Below are positions 43,492 to 51,598 of a stretch of DNA of 52,468 bases, piece by piece. The notes beneath the pieces were generated by a model that ran no database searches, was not told where the DNA came from, and was given only the letters and a program-made list of their open reading frames with translations. The translations under genes and the position numbers were made by a program. Origin of the DNA: Comamonadaceae bacterium (GTDB lineage Bacteria > Pseudomonadota > Gammaproteobacteria > Burkholderiales > Burkholderiaceae_C); assembly GCA_947450675.1 (NCBI GenBank), contig CANFWI010000019.1, positions 1 to 52,468 of the forward strand, given 5' to 3'. Each line of letters opens with the position of its first letter. Positions within the stretch are counted from its first letter, which is position 1.

Positions 43492-44874
43492 ATGAGTGCC
43501 GTTTCACCCGATCTACTGCGCCGGTTTGACCTCAGTGGTCCGCGCTACACCTCTTACCCGACCGCCGACAGGTTTGTGGAGGCCTTCACGGCTGAGGATT
43601 ACGTGCAGGCCATGAAGCTGCGCCGTTCTGCTGCGGCGGGCATGAACATGCCGTTGTCGCTGTATGTGCACATTCCATTTTGCGAGTCACTTTGCTACTA
43701 CTGCGCCTGCAACAAGATCGTCACCAAGCACCATGAACGCGCTGAAGAGTATTTGCGCTATCTGAGCCTGGAAGTGGATTTACACACGGCGCATTTGGGC
43801 ACTGGGCAAAACATCAGCCAGCTGCACCTGGGCGGCGGAACGCCGACTTTTTTAACTGACGATGAGCTTCGCAGCCTGATGTCGATGCTGCGCCGCAGTT
43901 TTAACTTCGCCCCCGGCGGCGAGTACGCGATTGAGATCGATCCGCGGACTGTCGATGTCAAACGTTTGGCCGTCCTGGCTGAGCTGGGTTTTAACCGCTT
44001 GAGTTTTGGCGTGCAGGACTTTGATCCGGTGGTTCAAAAAGCTGTGCATCGGGTGCAGCCTGCCGAGCAGGTCTTTGCGCTGGTGGACGCGGCGCGCCAG
44101 ATGGGTTTTGAGTCCATCAACATCGACCTGATTTATGGACTGCCGCAGCAAACGCCCGAATCATTTGACCGTACGCTGGCCCAAGTGGCGCTGCTTCGAC
44201 CTGATCGCGTGGCCTTGTATGCGTACGCGCATTTGCCTGAGCGTTTCAAGCCGCAGCGGCGCATCATCACGGCCGAGTTGCCTACGGGTGCGGCGAAGAT
44301 TTCAATGCTGTCGCGTTCACTGTCTGCTTTCGAGGAAGCAGGCTATATTTATGTCGGCATGGACCACTTCGCACTGCCGAATGACTCACTGGCGGTGGCC
44401 AAGCGGCAGGGCAGGTTGCACCGCAACTTCCAGGGTTACAGCACCCAGCCGGACTGCGATCTGATCGCCTTGGGCGTGTCGGCGATTGGCCGGATCGGAG
44501 CGACTTACAGCCAAAACGCCAAAACACTGGATGCTTATTACGACTTGCTGAACCAAGGGCGTTTGCCGGTGGTGCGCGGTTTGGCGCTGACGCGCGACGA
44601 CTTGCTGCGGCGCGTGGTCATCATGGCTTTGATGTGCCAAGGGCAGCTGCAGTTCGAATCGATTGAACTGGCGTTTCTGATCGACTTCAAAAGCTACTTT
44701 GCCAAAGAGTTGGAGGCGCTGGAAGAACTGGTGGGGCAGGGCTTGGTCACGGTGAACGCCAGCGGGATTGAAGTCACGGCGCAGGGCTGGTTCTTTGTGC
44801 GTGCTGTCGCCATGGTCTTTGACCGCTACTTGCAGGCTGATCGGAACCGCAGCAAGTTCTCTAAAATCATTTAG
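43492..44874 (+). CDS. hemN: Oxygen-independent coproporphyrinogen III dehydrogenase
   Basis: 460 residues, a radical-SAM enzyme of haem synthesis that works without oxygen. The cluster motif is CESLCYYCAC (C-x3-C-x2-C plus one more Cys) within VHIPFCESLCYYCAC. The N terminus RYTSYPTADRF and the motif GGGTPTFL follow true HemN rather than HemW. ATG 43492 has AAGGA 7 nt upstream; the frame is open from 43357, but that part is the promoter. FNR control from the box at 43415 fits the need for haem synthesis in micro-oxic growth. Confidence 0.96.
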   Translation: MSAVSPDLLRRFDLSGPRYTSYPTADRFVEAFTAEDYVQAMKLRRSAAAGMNMPLSLYVHIPFCESLCYYCACNKIVTKHHERAEEYLRYLSLEVDLHTAHLGTGQNISQLHLGGGTPTFLTDDELRSLMSMLRRSFNFAPGGEYAIEIDPRTVDVKRLAVLAELGFNRLSFGVQDFDPVVQKAVHRVQPAEQVFALVDAARQMGFESINIDLIYGLPQQTPESFDRTLAQVALLRPDRVALYAYAHLPERFKPQRRIITAELPTGAAKISMLSRSLSAFEEAGYIYVGMDHFALPNDSLAVAKRQGRLHRNFQGYSTQPDCDLIALGVSAIGRIGATYSQNAKTLDAYYDLLNQGRLPVVRGLALTRDDLLRRVVIMALMCQGQLQFESIELAFLIDFKSYFAKELEALEELVGQGLVTVNASGIEVTAQGWFFVRAVAMVFDRYLQADRNRSKFSKII

Positions 44875-45609
44875 ATGAAAACCAGTCTGGCCGCTACCGC
44901 CTTGCTCATGGGACTCGCCGGCGGGCCCCATTGCGTGGCCATGTGCGGTGCGGCCTGCGCGGCCATGGGGCGCTCGGCTGCGGTCGGCAGCGCCACAAGC
45001 GGTACCAATAACCGTGCGCTATGGACATTTCAGCTGGGTCGGCTGGCCGGTTATTCCGCCATGGGCGGTTTGGCGGCGGCTTCGATGCAAGGGCTGGGAT
45101 GGTTGAGCATTCAGTCGGCGGCCTTGCGTCCGGTCTGGACGCTACTGCACGTGGCGGCGGCTGGGTTGGGTTTGATGTTGCTGTGGCAGGCACGCCAGCC
45201 GGTTTGGTTGGACATTGGCGCTCGCAGAGTCTGGAGCCGCATTCGGACGGCGACTCAAAGGACGGGCACAACGGGCACAACGGGCAAGGCGGGCAACGTT
45301 GCAAGTGCCGCTGCGCCACTGGTGCTTGGCGCGGCTTGGTCGCTGCTGCCTTGTGGTTTGCTTTATTCGGCCTTGCTGGTGGCGGCGCTCAGCCCGAGCC
45401 CGGTCGATGGTGCGGGCGTCATGGCGCTGTTTGCCTTGGGCAGCGGTGTTAGTTTGATGGCTGGCCCGTGGTTATGGCTGCGGCTGCGAGGGCCTGGTTC
45501 TGGTGCCTGGGCGATCCGCTTGGCCGGCGCTGCCTTGCTGGCCAGTTCGGTCTGGGCTTTGTGGATGGGTCTGGTGCATGACACCGCACCTTGGTGCGTG
45601 ACGCCCTGA
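44875..45609 (+). CDS. SafE/DsbD_2-like membrane protein
   Basis: 244 residues, six to seven membrane segments. The N terminus has MGLAGGPHCVAMCGA, and a second block has GAAWSLLPCGLLYSAL; the paired cysteines fit the COG2836 (SafE, DsbD transmembrane-like) family often found near cco genes. Members are thought to move copper or reducing power, but the activity is not established. The ATG directly abuts the hemN stop, so it is co-transcribed. An in-frame 9-base repeat encodes TGTTGTTGK in a loop. Confidence 0.8.
   Translation: MKTSLAATALLMGLAGGPHCVAMCGAACAAMGRSAAVGSATSGTNNRALWTFQLGRLAGYSAMGGLAAASMQGLGWLSIQSAALRPVWTLLHVAAAGLGLMLLWQARQPVWLDIGARRVWSRIRTATQRTGTTGTTGKAGNVASAAAPLVLGAAWSLLPCGLLYSALLVAALSPSPVDGAGVMALFALGSGVSLMAGPWLWLRLRGPGSGAWAIRLAGAALLASSVWALWMGLVHDTAPWCVTP
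45263..45298. repeat. Nine-base tandem repeat in the SafE-like gene
   Basis: CGGGCACAA twice, then CGGGCAAGG and CGGGCAACG, in frame. It encodes a flexible TGT/TGK loop between membrane segments. Its length may vary between strains without shifting the frame. Confidence 0.75.
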
Positions 45610-45756
45610 GCCTTGGGTGAGGTTGAATTCAAGGCGCGATCTGTGCTTTGTCAGTGAGTGTGAAGCGGATTCGTTAGCTCTTACAATCCGGTTTTCGCTG
45701 ACTGGCCACGCGCGGCCGGGCACTTGCTGCAACCTGCTTCACGGACTCAAGAAATC

Positions 45757-46887
45757 ATGAACAAGTACCTGTGGTCTTTGGCCTTGTCGGCACTGGCTTT
45801 GACGGCCTGCGGCAAGAAAGACGATACGGCGGCAAGCGTCGCAACAGCCACGGGCGCAGAAGAAAAAGTTCTGAACATCTACAACTGGCCCGACTACATC
45901 GCCCAGGACATGGTGGCCAACTTCACGCAGGAAACTGGCATCAAGGTCAACTACCAGACCTTTGAAAACAACGAAGCCCTGCACGCCAAACTGGTGGCTG
46001 GCAACACCGGCTATGACATCGTGGTGCCCGGCGCGGTGTTCGCCAAGCCGCAAATCGAGGGTGGCTTGCTGCTCAAACTCGACAAAGCCAAGCTGCCGAA
46101 TGAAGCCAATCTGGACCCCGCCATCATGGCCAAGTTGGCGGCGATTGACCCGGGCCACCAGTATCTGGTGCCGTGGGCCTGGAGCTTCACCACAGTTGGC
46201 ATCAACAAAGGCAAAGTCGCTGCCGCGCTGGGCGGTACAAGCATGCCCGCCAACGCCTGGGAGCTGGTCTTCAATCCCACTTACGCCGACAAGCTGAAGT
46301 CTTGCGGCATCGCCTTTCTGGATTCGCCGACGGAAGTGATACCGCCGGCCCTGCATTACTTGGGCAAAAACGCTTATTCCAACGAACCCGCTGACCATCA
46401 GGCCGCAGCTGCCATGTTGGCCAAAGTGCGGCCAGACATCCGCATGTTCAGCAGCACCATGATTGACGATCTGGCCACTGGCAGGGCCTGCGTGGCACTG
46501 GCTTGGGCGGGTGACATCAACATCGCCGGACAACGCGCGATCGACAACAAGAACGGCCATGACATTCAAGCGTTGCTGCCGAGCACCGGTGGGTTGATCT
46601 TTTTTGACACGCTGGCAATCCCCAAAGATGCCAAGCATCCGAACAACGCGCATGCTTTCATCAACTATTTTTTGCGTCCTGAGGTTTCGGCATCGCTGAC
46701 CAATGAGCTGCGTTACGCCACCGCCAACAAGGCCAGCCTGCCGAATGTGAAGCCAGAGATCGCACAAGACACAGCGGTCTTCCCGGACGCTGTCAATCTG
46801 CAGAAAATGGTCTCGCCGGCCAGCTTCAGCAACGAAGCCCGAGCCTCTATGGCCAACGCGTTCACGGCCTTCAAAAGAGGGCAGTGA
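45757..46887 (+). CDS. potF: Polyamine ABC transporter binding protein
   Basis: 376 residues of the PotD/PotF family. LNIYNWPDYIAQDMVANF is the diagnostic N-terminal block, and FENNEALHAKLVAGNTGYDIVVP follows. The signal ends in LALTACG, a lipobox with Cys18, so it is probably a membrane-anchored lipoprotein, unlike the soluble PotF of E. coli. It binds putrescine or spermidine; the preference cannot be told. A -10-like TACAAT lies at 45682-45687. It begins the potFGHI operon, and its stop shares one base with the potG ATG. Confidence 0.92.
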   Translation: MNKYLWSLALSALALTACGKKDDTAASVATATGAEEKVLNIYNWPDYIAQDMVANFTQETGIKVNYQTFENNEALHAKLVAGNTGYDIVVPGAVFAKPQIEGGLLLKLDKAKLPNEANLDPAIMAKLAAIDPGHQYLVPWAWSFTTVGINKGKVAAALGGTSMPANAWELVFNPTYADKLKSCGIAFLDSPTEVIPPALHYLGKNAYSNEPADHQAAAAMLAKVRPDIRMFSSTMIDDLATGRACVALAWAGDINIAGQRAIDNKNGHDIQALLPSTGGLIFFDTLAIPKDAKHPNNAHAFINYFLRPEVSASLTNELRYATANKASLPNVKPEIAQDTAVFPDAVNLQKMVSPASFSNEARASMANAFTAFKRGQ

Positions 46888-47996
46888 TGTCGACGAATCC
46901 GCCTGCTGCGCACACCCTTGGTTTTTTGAAAGCTGACGACCTTGTCAAACGGTTTGACGATGTGGCCGCTGTCGATGAGGTTTCCTTGTCGGTCAACAAG
47001 GGCGAAATCTTTGCCCTGCTGGGCAGTTCCGGCTGTGGCAAGTCGACCCTGCTGCGGATGCTGGCCGGCTTTGAAACCCCGACGTCCGGGTCGGTGACGC
47101 TGAATGGCGTTGAGATCTCATCGTTGGCGCCTTATGAGCGGCCGATCAACATGATGTTTCAGTCTTATGCGCTGTTTCCGCACCTCAGCGTTTGGGACAA
47201 CATCGCCTTTGGGCTGAAGCGTGAGGGCCTGCCTAAAGCTGAGATCACTGAGCGGGTCGAGGAGATGCTGCGCTTGGTGCAGCTCACGGCCTTTGCCAAA
47301 CGCAAGCCGCACCAGCTGTCGGGTGGTCAGCAGCAGCGTGTCGCGTTGGCGCGCAGTTTGGCCAAACGGCCGCAGTTGTTGTTGCTGGACGAGCCTTTGG
47401 GCGCCCTCGATAAAAAGTTGCGCGAGCAAACCCAGTTCGAGCTGGTCAACATCATTGAGTCGGTCGGGGTGACCTGCGTGATGGTCACGCACGACCAAGA
47501 AGAAGCCATGTCAATGGCTTCGCGCATTGCGGTGATGAGTGAAGGGCGCGTGTTGCAGGTGGGCACGCCGCGCGAGATTTACGAGCACCCGAATTGCCGC
47601 TTTGTCGCCGACTTCATTGGCCAGGCCAATTTGTTTGACGGTGTGCTGAGTCTGGACGAGCCGGATCGTTGTGAGATCACCACGCCTGAGGGCGTGATCC
47701 ATGTCGGCCACGGCATCACAGGTGCGCCGGGCATGGCGCTGTCGGTTGCGGTGCGGCCCGAGAAAATCAACATCGCCAAAGACCGGCCTGATGTATTGCA
47801 CAACTTGTTCACGGGCACAGTCCGAGAGATCGCTTACTTCGGCAGCTACAGCACTTTCATTGTTGAGTTGCCTGCCGGCAAAACAGTGAAGATCGCCGAG
47901 GGCAATACGGCGCGGCAAGATATCAGCGGCATCACTTGGAATGATTCGGTGTTTTTCTGGTGGAGCGATTCCGCCGCCGTGACTCTGAGCTCATAA
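46887..47996 (+). CDS. potG: Polyamine ABC transporter ATPase
   Basis: 369 residues. The Walker A motif is GSSGCGKST, the signature LSGGQQQRVALARSL, Walker B LLLLDEPLGALD, and the H-loop VTHDQEEA. A C-terminal TOBE domain has VAVRPEKINI. ATG 46887 (after AGAGGG at 46876-46881) is preferred over the GTG 3 bp earlier, which would be too close to that site. It powers uptake through PotH and PotI. Confidence 0.95.
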   Translation: MSTNPPAAHTLGFLKADDLVKRFDDVAAVDEVSLSVNKGEIFALLGSSGCGKSTLLRMLAGFETPTSGSVTLNGVEISSLAPYERPINMMFQSYALFPHLSVWDNIAFGLKREGLPKAEITERVEEMLRLVQLTAFAKRKPHQLSGGQQQRVALARSLAKRPQLLLLDEPLGALDKKLREQTQFELVNIIESVGVTCVMVTHDQEEAMSMASRIAVMSEGRVLQVGTPREIYEHPNCRFVADFIGQANLFDGVLSLDEPDRCEITTPEGVIHVGHGITGAPGMALSVAVRPEKINIAKDRPDVLHNLFTGTVREIAYFGSYSTFIVELPAGKTVKIAEGNTARQDISGITWNDSVFFWWSDSAAVTLSS

Positions 47997-48006
47997 AGCC
48001 GTGGCC

Positions 48007-48948
48007 ATGAAGGATTTGTTGGCGTTTAAGTGGTGGCCCGGGCGTGGCTTTGTCATCAGCGTGCCGTTTCTGTGGTTGCTGGTTTTTTTCGTCTTGCCGT
48101 GTCTGATTTTGCTGCGTATCAGCATCACCGACATGGGCAGCGGCGTCGACCCGTTTGCGTCCTTGATCGCTTCCGCCAACGGTGTGTGGCGCTTCGTCTT
48201 GAAGTACGACAACTACGTCGCCATTTTTTGGGATGCCAAGGCCGGTTTTGGCCAGACCATTTACATGGCTGCGTACGCGACTTCGCTGAAGTACGCCTTC
48301 TTGACCACCTTGTTGTGTCTGCTGATCGGTTATCCGTTTGCGTACTTCATTGCGCGCGCCAAGCCGAGCATTCGGCCAGCGCTGCTGATGTTGGTGATGC
48401 TGCCGTTCTGGACGTCTTTCTTGCTGCGCGTCTACGCCTGGAAAGGCATCCTTGCAGACCAAGGCGTGATCAATAACGCGCTGATGGCGCTGGGCTTGAT
48501 CAACGCGCCCATTCAGATGCTTTACACCGACATCTCGATGCTGGTCGGCATGACCTATGTGTACCTGCCTTTCATGGTGCTGCCGCTGTACGCGACGCTG
48601 GTGAAAATGGACCTCAGCTTGTTGGAGGCCGCGCATGATCTGGGCGCCAGTCCGTGGCAAGCGTTCTGGCTCATCACCGTGCCACTGAGCAAGGCGGGCA
48701 TTGTTTCGGGGGCGATGCTGGTCTTCATTCCGTGCATCGGAGAATTCGTCATCCCGTCTCTGCTGGGCGGCGCTGAAAACATCACCATCGGTCGGGTGGT
48801 GTGGGATGAAATGTTCAGCAGCAACAACTGGCCACGCGCTTCGGCCTTGGCCGTCGTCATGATCTTTCTGATTCTCTTGCCGTTGGCGCTTTACTACCAC
48901 TACAGTGCTGAGCCGAATGCGCAACCAAGCGTGAAAGGTGGGGCCTGA
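48007..48948 (+). CDS. potH: Polyamine ABC transporter permease, PotH type
   Basis: 313 residues, six membrane segments. The EAA-loop is EAAHDLGASPWQAFWLITVPLSK, which contacts PotG. LPFWTSFLLRVYAWKGIL is typical of PotB/PotH. ATG 48007 or GTG 48001 could be the start; no good ribosome site marks either. It lies 10 bp after potG and immediately before potI. Confidence 0.94.
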   Translation: MKDLLAFKWWPGRGFVISVPFLWLLVFFVLPCLILLRISITDMGSGVDPFASLIASANGVWRFVLKYDNYVAIFWDAKAGFGQTIYMAAYATSLKYAFLTTLLCLLIGYPFAYFIARAKPSIRPALLMLVMLPFWTSFLLRVYAWKGILADQGVINNALMALGLINAPIQMLYTDISMLVGMTYVYLPFMVLPLYATLVKMDLSLLEAAHDLGASPWQAFWLITVPLSKAGIVSGAMLVFIPCIGEFVIPSLLGGAENITIGRVVWDEMFSSNNWPRASALAVVMIFLILLPLALYYHYSAEPNAQPSVKGGA

Positions 48949-48949
48949 G

Positions 48950-49816
48950 ATGCACTCGATCAGCCGTTTTCTTCAGGCGCGCTTGGGCCGATTCTGGCTG
49001 GTTGCGGTTTATCTTTTTTTGTACGCGCCGCTGGTATTTTTGGTTGTTTTTTCTTTCAACAGCACGCGTCAAGACGGCGTCTTCACCGGCTTTTCGTGGC
49101 GGTGGTACAGCGCACTTTGGGCTGATACGCGTTTGGTCGAGGGCTTTTTGTTGTCACTCAAGGTGGCGCTGCTGACTGCCACACTGTCAGCCATTTTGGG
49201 CGCGCTGGCCGCTTTTGTGCTGGTGCGCTACAAGCGCTTTCTTGGTCGGCCGATCTTCGTTGGTCTGGTCAATGCACCTCTGGTCATGCCGGAAGTGATC
49301 ATCGGTTTGTCGCTGCTGCTGTTGATGGTCGCGGTGCAGCGCACTGTGGGCTGGCCAGACCGCGGCATGGCCACGATTGTGCTCGGCCACACCTTGCTGG
49401 GCATGGCTTATGCAGCGGTGGTGATTCAGTCACGGCTGCGTGAAGTGGATCGCTCGATCGAAGAGGCTGCGATGGACCTGGGGTGCCGGCCATTTCAGGT
49501 GTTTTTTCTAGTCACGCTACCGAGCATTGCACCCGCTATGGTCGCGGCCTGGCTGCTGACCTTTACCCTGTCTTTCGACGATGTGGTGATTTCTGAATTC
49601 TTGTCTGGTCCCGGCGTGACGACCTTGCCGCAGGTCATTTTTGGTTATGCACGCCGCGGTATCAATCCATCGATTTATGCCGCCGCCACCTTGCTGATTT
49701 CTGTGGTCAGCCTTGGCATCATCGCCTACAGCGTGATCGTGGCGAGGCAGCAGCGCCAGCGTTTGCGTGAGATCAATGCCGCTGTGCGCGTTGCGCGGTT
49801 AACTCGCTCGTCTTAG
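48950..49816 (+). CDS. potI: Polyamine ABC transporter permease, PotI type
   Basis: 288 residues, six membrane segments. The EAA-loop is EAAMDLGCRPFQVFFLVTLPSIAP. YAPLVFLVVFSFN and LTFTLSFDDVVISEFLSGPG are typical of PotC/PotI. ATG 48950 is preferred because a GGTGGGG run precedes it; GTG 48938 is in frame but less likely. One base separates it from the potH stop. No terminator is visible after it. Confidence 0.94.
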   Translation: MHSISRFLQARLGRFWLVAVYLFLYAPLVFLVVFSFNSTRQDGVFTGFSWRWYSALWADTRLVEGFLLSLKVALLTATLSAILGALAAFVLVRYKRFLGRPIFVGLVNAPLVMPEVIIGLSLLLLMVAVQRTVGWPDRGMATIVLGHTLLGMAYAAVVIQSRLREVDRSIEEAAMDLGCRPFQVFFLVTLPSIAPAMVAAWLLTFTLSFDDVVISEFLSGPGVTTLPQVIFGYARRGINPSIYAAATLLISVVSLGIIAYSVIVARQQRQRLREINAAVRVARLTRSS

Positions 49817-49886
49817 GTGCTCAATTGGGGTGTTTGGCTTCGCCACTCGCCTCACGTTGTCGTCGACAACCAGTCCGTGACAGTGT

Positions 49887-49900
49887 TTGATGAGCATCAT
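49887..49900. promoter_or_regulatory. FNR-box-like sequence upstream of aceA
   Basis: TTGATGAGCATCAT fits TTGAT-N4-ATCAA at 9 of 10 positions. It is nearly 280 bp from aceA and just after potI, so it may be a chance match or a weak site. Confidence 0.3.
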
Positions 49901-49921
49901 TTTCACTAAGTCAAAGACATT

Positions 49922-49943
49922 TTCACAATACGATAATTGTGAA
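49922..49943. repeat. Inverted repeat TTCACAAT / ATTGTGAA
   Basis: Perfect 8-bp arms (49922-49929 and 49936-49943) are separated by ACGATA. The form suits a dimeric regulator, about 240 bp upstream of aceA. Confidence 0.65.
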
Positions 49944-49961
49944 TGTTGCACTGCATCATAT

Positions 49962-49978
49962 TTTCTCGATATGAGAAA
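49962..49978. repeat. Inverted repeat TTTCTC / GAGAAA
   Basis: Perfect 6-bp arms around GATAT, 19 bp downstream of the previous repeat. The spacing of about two helical turns between the centres is compatible with a shared regulator surface. Confidence 0.5.
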
Positions 49979-50039
49979 TCATTTTTTGTATCGTGATATG
50001 AAGATCGTATGTAATTGATTTAATTGAATAAAATTTATA

Positions 50040-50082
50040 TCTTATATAAGACATAAGAGCGTGCACTGGTCTTCTAGAAGAC
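50040..50082. repeat. Two perfect palindromes before aceA
   Basis: TCTTATATAAGA (50040-50051) and GTCTTCTAGAAGAC (50069-50082) are each identical to their reverse complement. Their centres are 30 bp apart, about three helical turns. Both share the TCTT/AAGA ends and may be related half-sites of one operator type. Confidence 0.65.
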
Positions 50083-50096
50083 TTAAAGTGAAGTCA

Positions 50097-50160
50097 CCAA
50101 CGAAGAGGGTGCCGAAGAGGGTGCCATTTCAGCCTCCTGCTTCGTTCCTCGGTTTTTTTT
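50097..50160 (+). promoter_or_regulatory. Possible attenuator-like leader of aceA
   Basis: A 12-bp unit CGAAGAGGGTGC is repeated in tandem at 50101-50124. The flank AACGAAG (50099-50105) can pair with CTTCGTT further on (about 50139-50145), with AGG/CCT added inside, and a run of eight T follows within 10 nt. This resembles a long-looped terminator, 20-30 bp before the aceA ribosome site. Structure and function are unproven. Confidence 0.3.
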
Positions 50161-50178
50161 AACTTCAGGAGTGATCAC

Positions 50179-51498
50179 ATGCCACAGCACCTCACCGAAC
50201 AACTCAGCCGCGAACAGCAAATTGCGGTCCTTGAAAAAGATTGGGCGACCAATCCCCGTTGGAAAGGCATCAAGCGCGGTTACAGCGCCGCTGACGTGGT
50301 CCGCTTGCGCGGCTCTTTCCCGATTGAGCACACGCTGGCCCGTCGCGGCGCTGAAAAGCTTTGGAATCTGCTGCACACCGAAGCCTATGTCAACACGCTG
50401 GGCGCGCTGACGGGTGGCCAAGCCATGCAACAGGTCAAAGCCGGTGTGAAGGCGATTTACTTGTCGGGTTGGCAGGTCGCTGCTGACAACAATACCTATT
50501 CTTCGATGTACCCCGACCAGTCGTTGTACCCGGTGGACTCGGTGCCGAAAGTGGTCGAGACCATCAACAACACCTTCCGCCGTGCGGACGAAATCCAGCA
50601 CGCCAAAGGCATTGATGCTGGCGACAAGGATTACATCGACTATTTCGCGCCTATCGTGGCCGATGCTGAAGCCGGTTTCGGCGGCGTGTTGAATGCCTTC
50701 GAGCTGATGAAGTCCATGATCAAGGCCGGCGCAGGTGCGGTGCACTGGGAAGACCAACTGGCCTCCGTCAAGAAGTGTGGCCACATGGGCGGCAAGGTGT
50801 TGTTGCCAACCCGCGAAGCCTGCCAGAAGTTGATCGCAGCCCGCATGGCCGCCGACGTCTGCGGCGTGCCGACGCTGGTGATTGCCCGTACGGATGCTGA
50901 AGCTGCCGACTTGTTGACCTCTGACTACGACGAGATCGACAAGCCTTTCTTGACGGGTGAGCGCACCTCTGAAGGTTTTTACAAAACCCGCAAGGGCATG
51001 GACCAAGCCGTCGCCCGTGCCGTAGCCTACGCCCATTACGCCGATTTGGTCTGGTGCGAAACCGGGACGCCTGACTTGGCATTTGCCAAGAAGTTTGCTG
51101 ACGCTGTGCACAAGGTGCACCCCGGCAAGATGTTGGCTTACAACTGCTCGCCGTCATTCAACTGGAAGAAAAACCTGGACGATGCGACCATCGCCAAGTT
51201 CCAGCGCGAGCTCGGTGCCATGGGTTACAAGTACCAGTTCATCACGCTCGCCGGCATCCACTCCATGTGGTACAACATGTACGACTTGTCGCAAGACTAC
51301 GTCAAGCGCGGGATGACGGCGTACATCGAGAAGGTGCAAGAGCCAGAATTTGCAGCCCGCGACCGTGGCTACACCTTTGTCTCGCACCAGCAAGAAGTGG
51401 GCACCGGTTACTTCGATGAAGTCACCACCGCCATTCAAGGCGGCAAGTCCAGCGTGACGGCTCTCACCGGTTCAACCGAAGAAGAGCAGTTCCACTGA
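50179..51498 (+). CDS. aceA: Isocitrate lyase
   Basis: 439 residues. It splits isocitrate into succinate and glyoxylate, the first step of the glyoxylate bypass needed to grow on acetate. The catalytic motif [11 protein letters not shown] is at about residues 198-208, and [25 protein letters not shown] and [13 protein letters not shown] are family blocks. CAGGAG precedes the ATG at 50179. Malate synthase is not in the window. Acs earlier in the window supplies acetyl-CoA. A terminator follows after about 50 bp. Confidence 0.97.
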   Translation: MPQHLTEQLSREQQIAVLEKDWATNPRWKGIKRGYSAADVVRLRGSFPIEHTLARRGAEKLWNLLHTEAYVNTLGALTGGQAMQQVKAGVKAIYLSGWQVAADNNTYSSMYPDQSLYPVDSVPKVVETINNTFRRADEIQHAKGIDAGDKDYIDYFAPIVADAEAGFGGVLNAFELMKSMIKAGAGAVHWEDQLASVKKCGHMGGKVLLPTREACQKLIAARMAADVCGVPTLVIARTDAEAADLLTSDYDEIDKPFLTGERTSEGFYKTRKGMDQAVARAVAYAHYADLVWCETGTPDLAFAKKFADAVHKVHPGKMLAYNCSPSFNWKKNLDDATIAKFQRELGAMGYKYQFITLAGIHSMWYNMYDLSQDYVKRGMTAYIEKVQEPEFAARDRGYTFVSHQQEVGTGYFDEVTTAIQGGKSSVTALTGSTEEEQFH

Positions 51499-51500
51499 AG

Positions 51501-51527
51501 TTGAACACAGCAGGGGCGGCGTAAAAT
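51501..51527 (+). promoter_or_regulatory. Candidate promoter of thrS
   Basis: TTGAAC (51501-51506) and TAAAAT (51522-51527) with a 15-bp spacer, shorter than ideal. The -10 lies inside an inverted repeat GGCGT/ACGCC (51518-51533). It is a tentative call. Confidence 0.35.
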
Positions 51528-51551
51528 CACGCCATTCCGGCTTATCCAGTC

Positions 51552-51582
51552 AAAGCGCGGCTCGTCCGCGCTTTTTCTTTTC
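51552..51582 (+). terminator. Rho-independent terminator after aceA, in the thrS leader
   Basis: AAAGCGCGG (51552-51560) pairs with CCGCGCTTT (51566-51574) around CTCGT, followed by TTTTTCTTTT. It would end aceA. If thrS starts at the promoter proposed at 51522, the hairpin lies inside the thrS leader and could act as an attenuator. Confidence 0.8.
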
Positions 51583-51598
51583 CCCTATTATCAAAATC

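Larger units (their letters stand above)
49817..50178. other. AT-rich regulatory region upstream of aceA
   Basis: 362 bp without a gene, much richer in A and T than the flanks. It contains several inverted repeats and perfect palindromes, listed separately, a 12-bp tandem repeat and a T-tract near the aceA start. It probably holds the aceA promoter and its control sites. No reliable -35/-10 pair can be picked out because AT-rich candidates are too many. Confidence 0.7.

Noticed and set aside
47932..48924. A 330-residue open frame antisense to potH
   Set aside because: The product is dominated by Gln, His and Arg, and potH on the other strand has the EAA loop and membrane segments expected.
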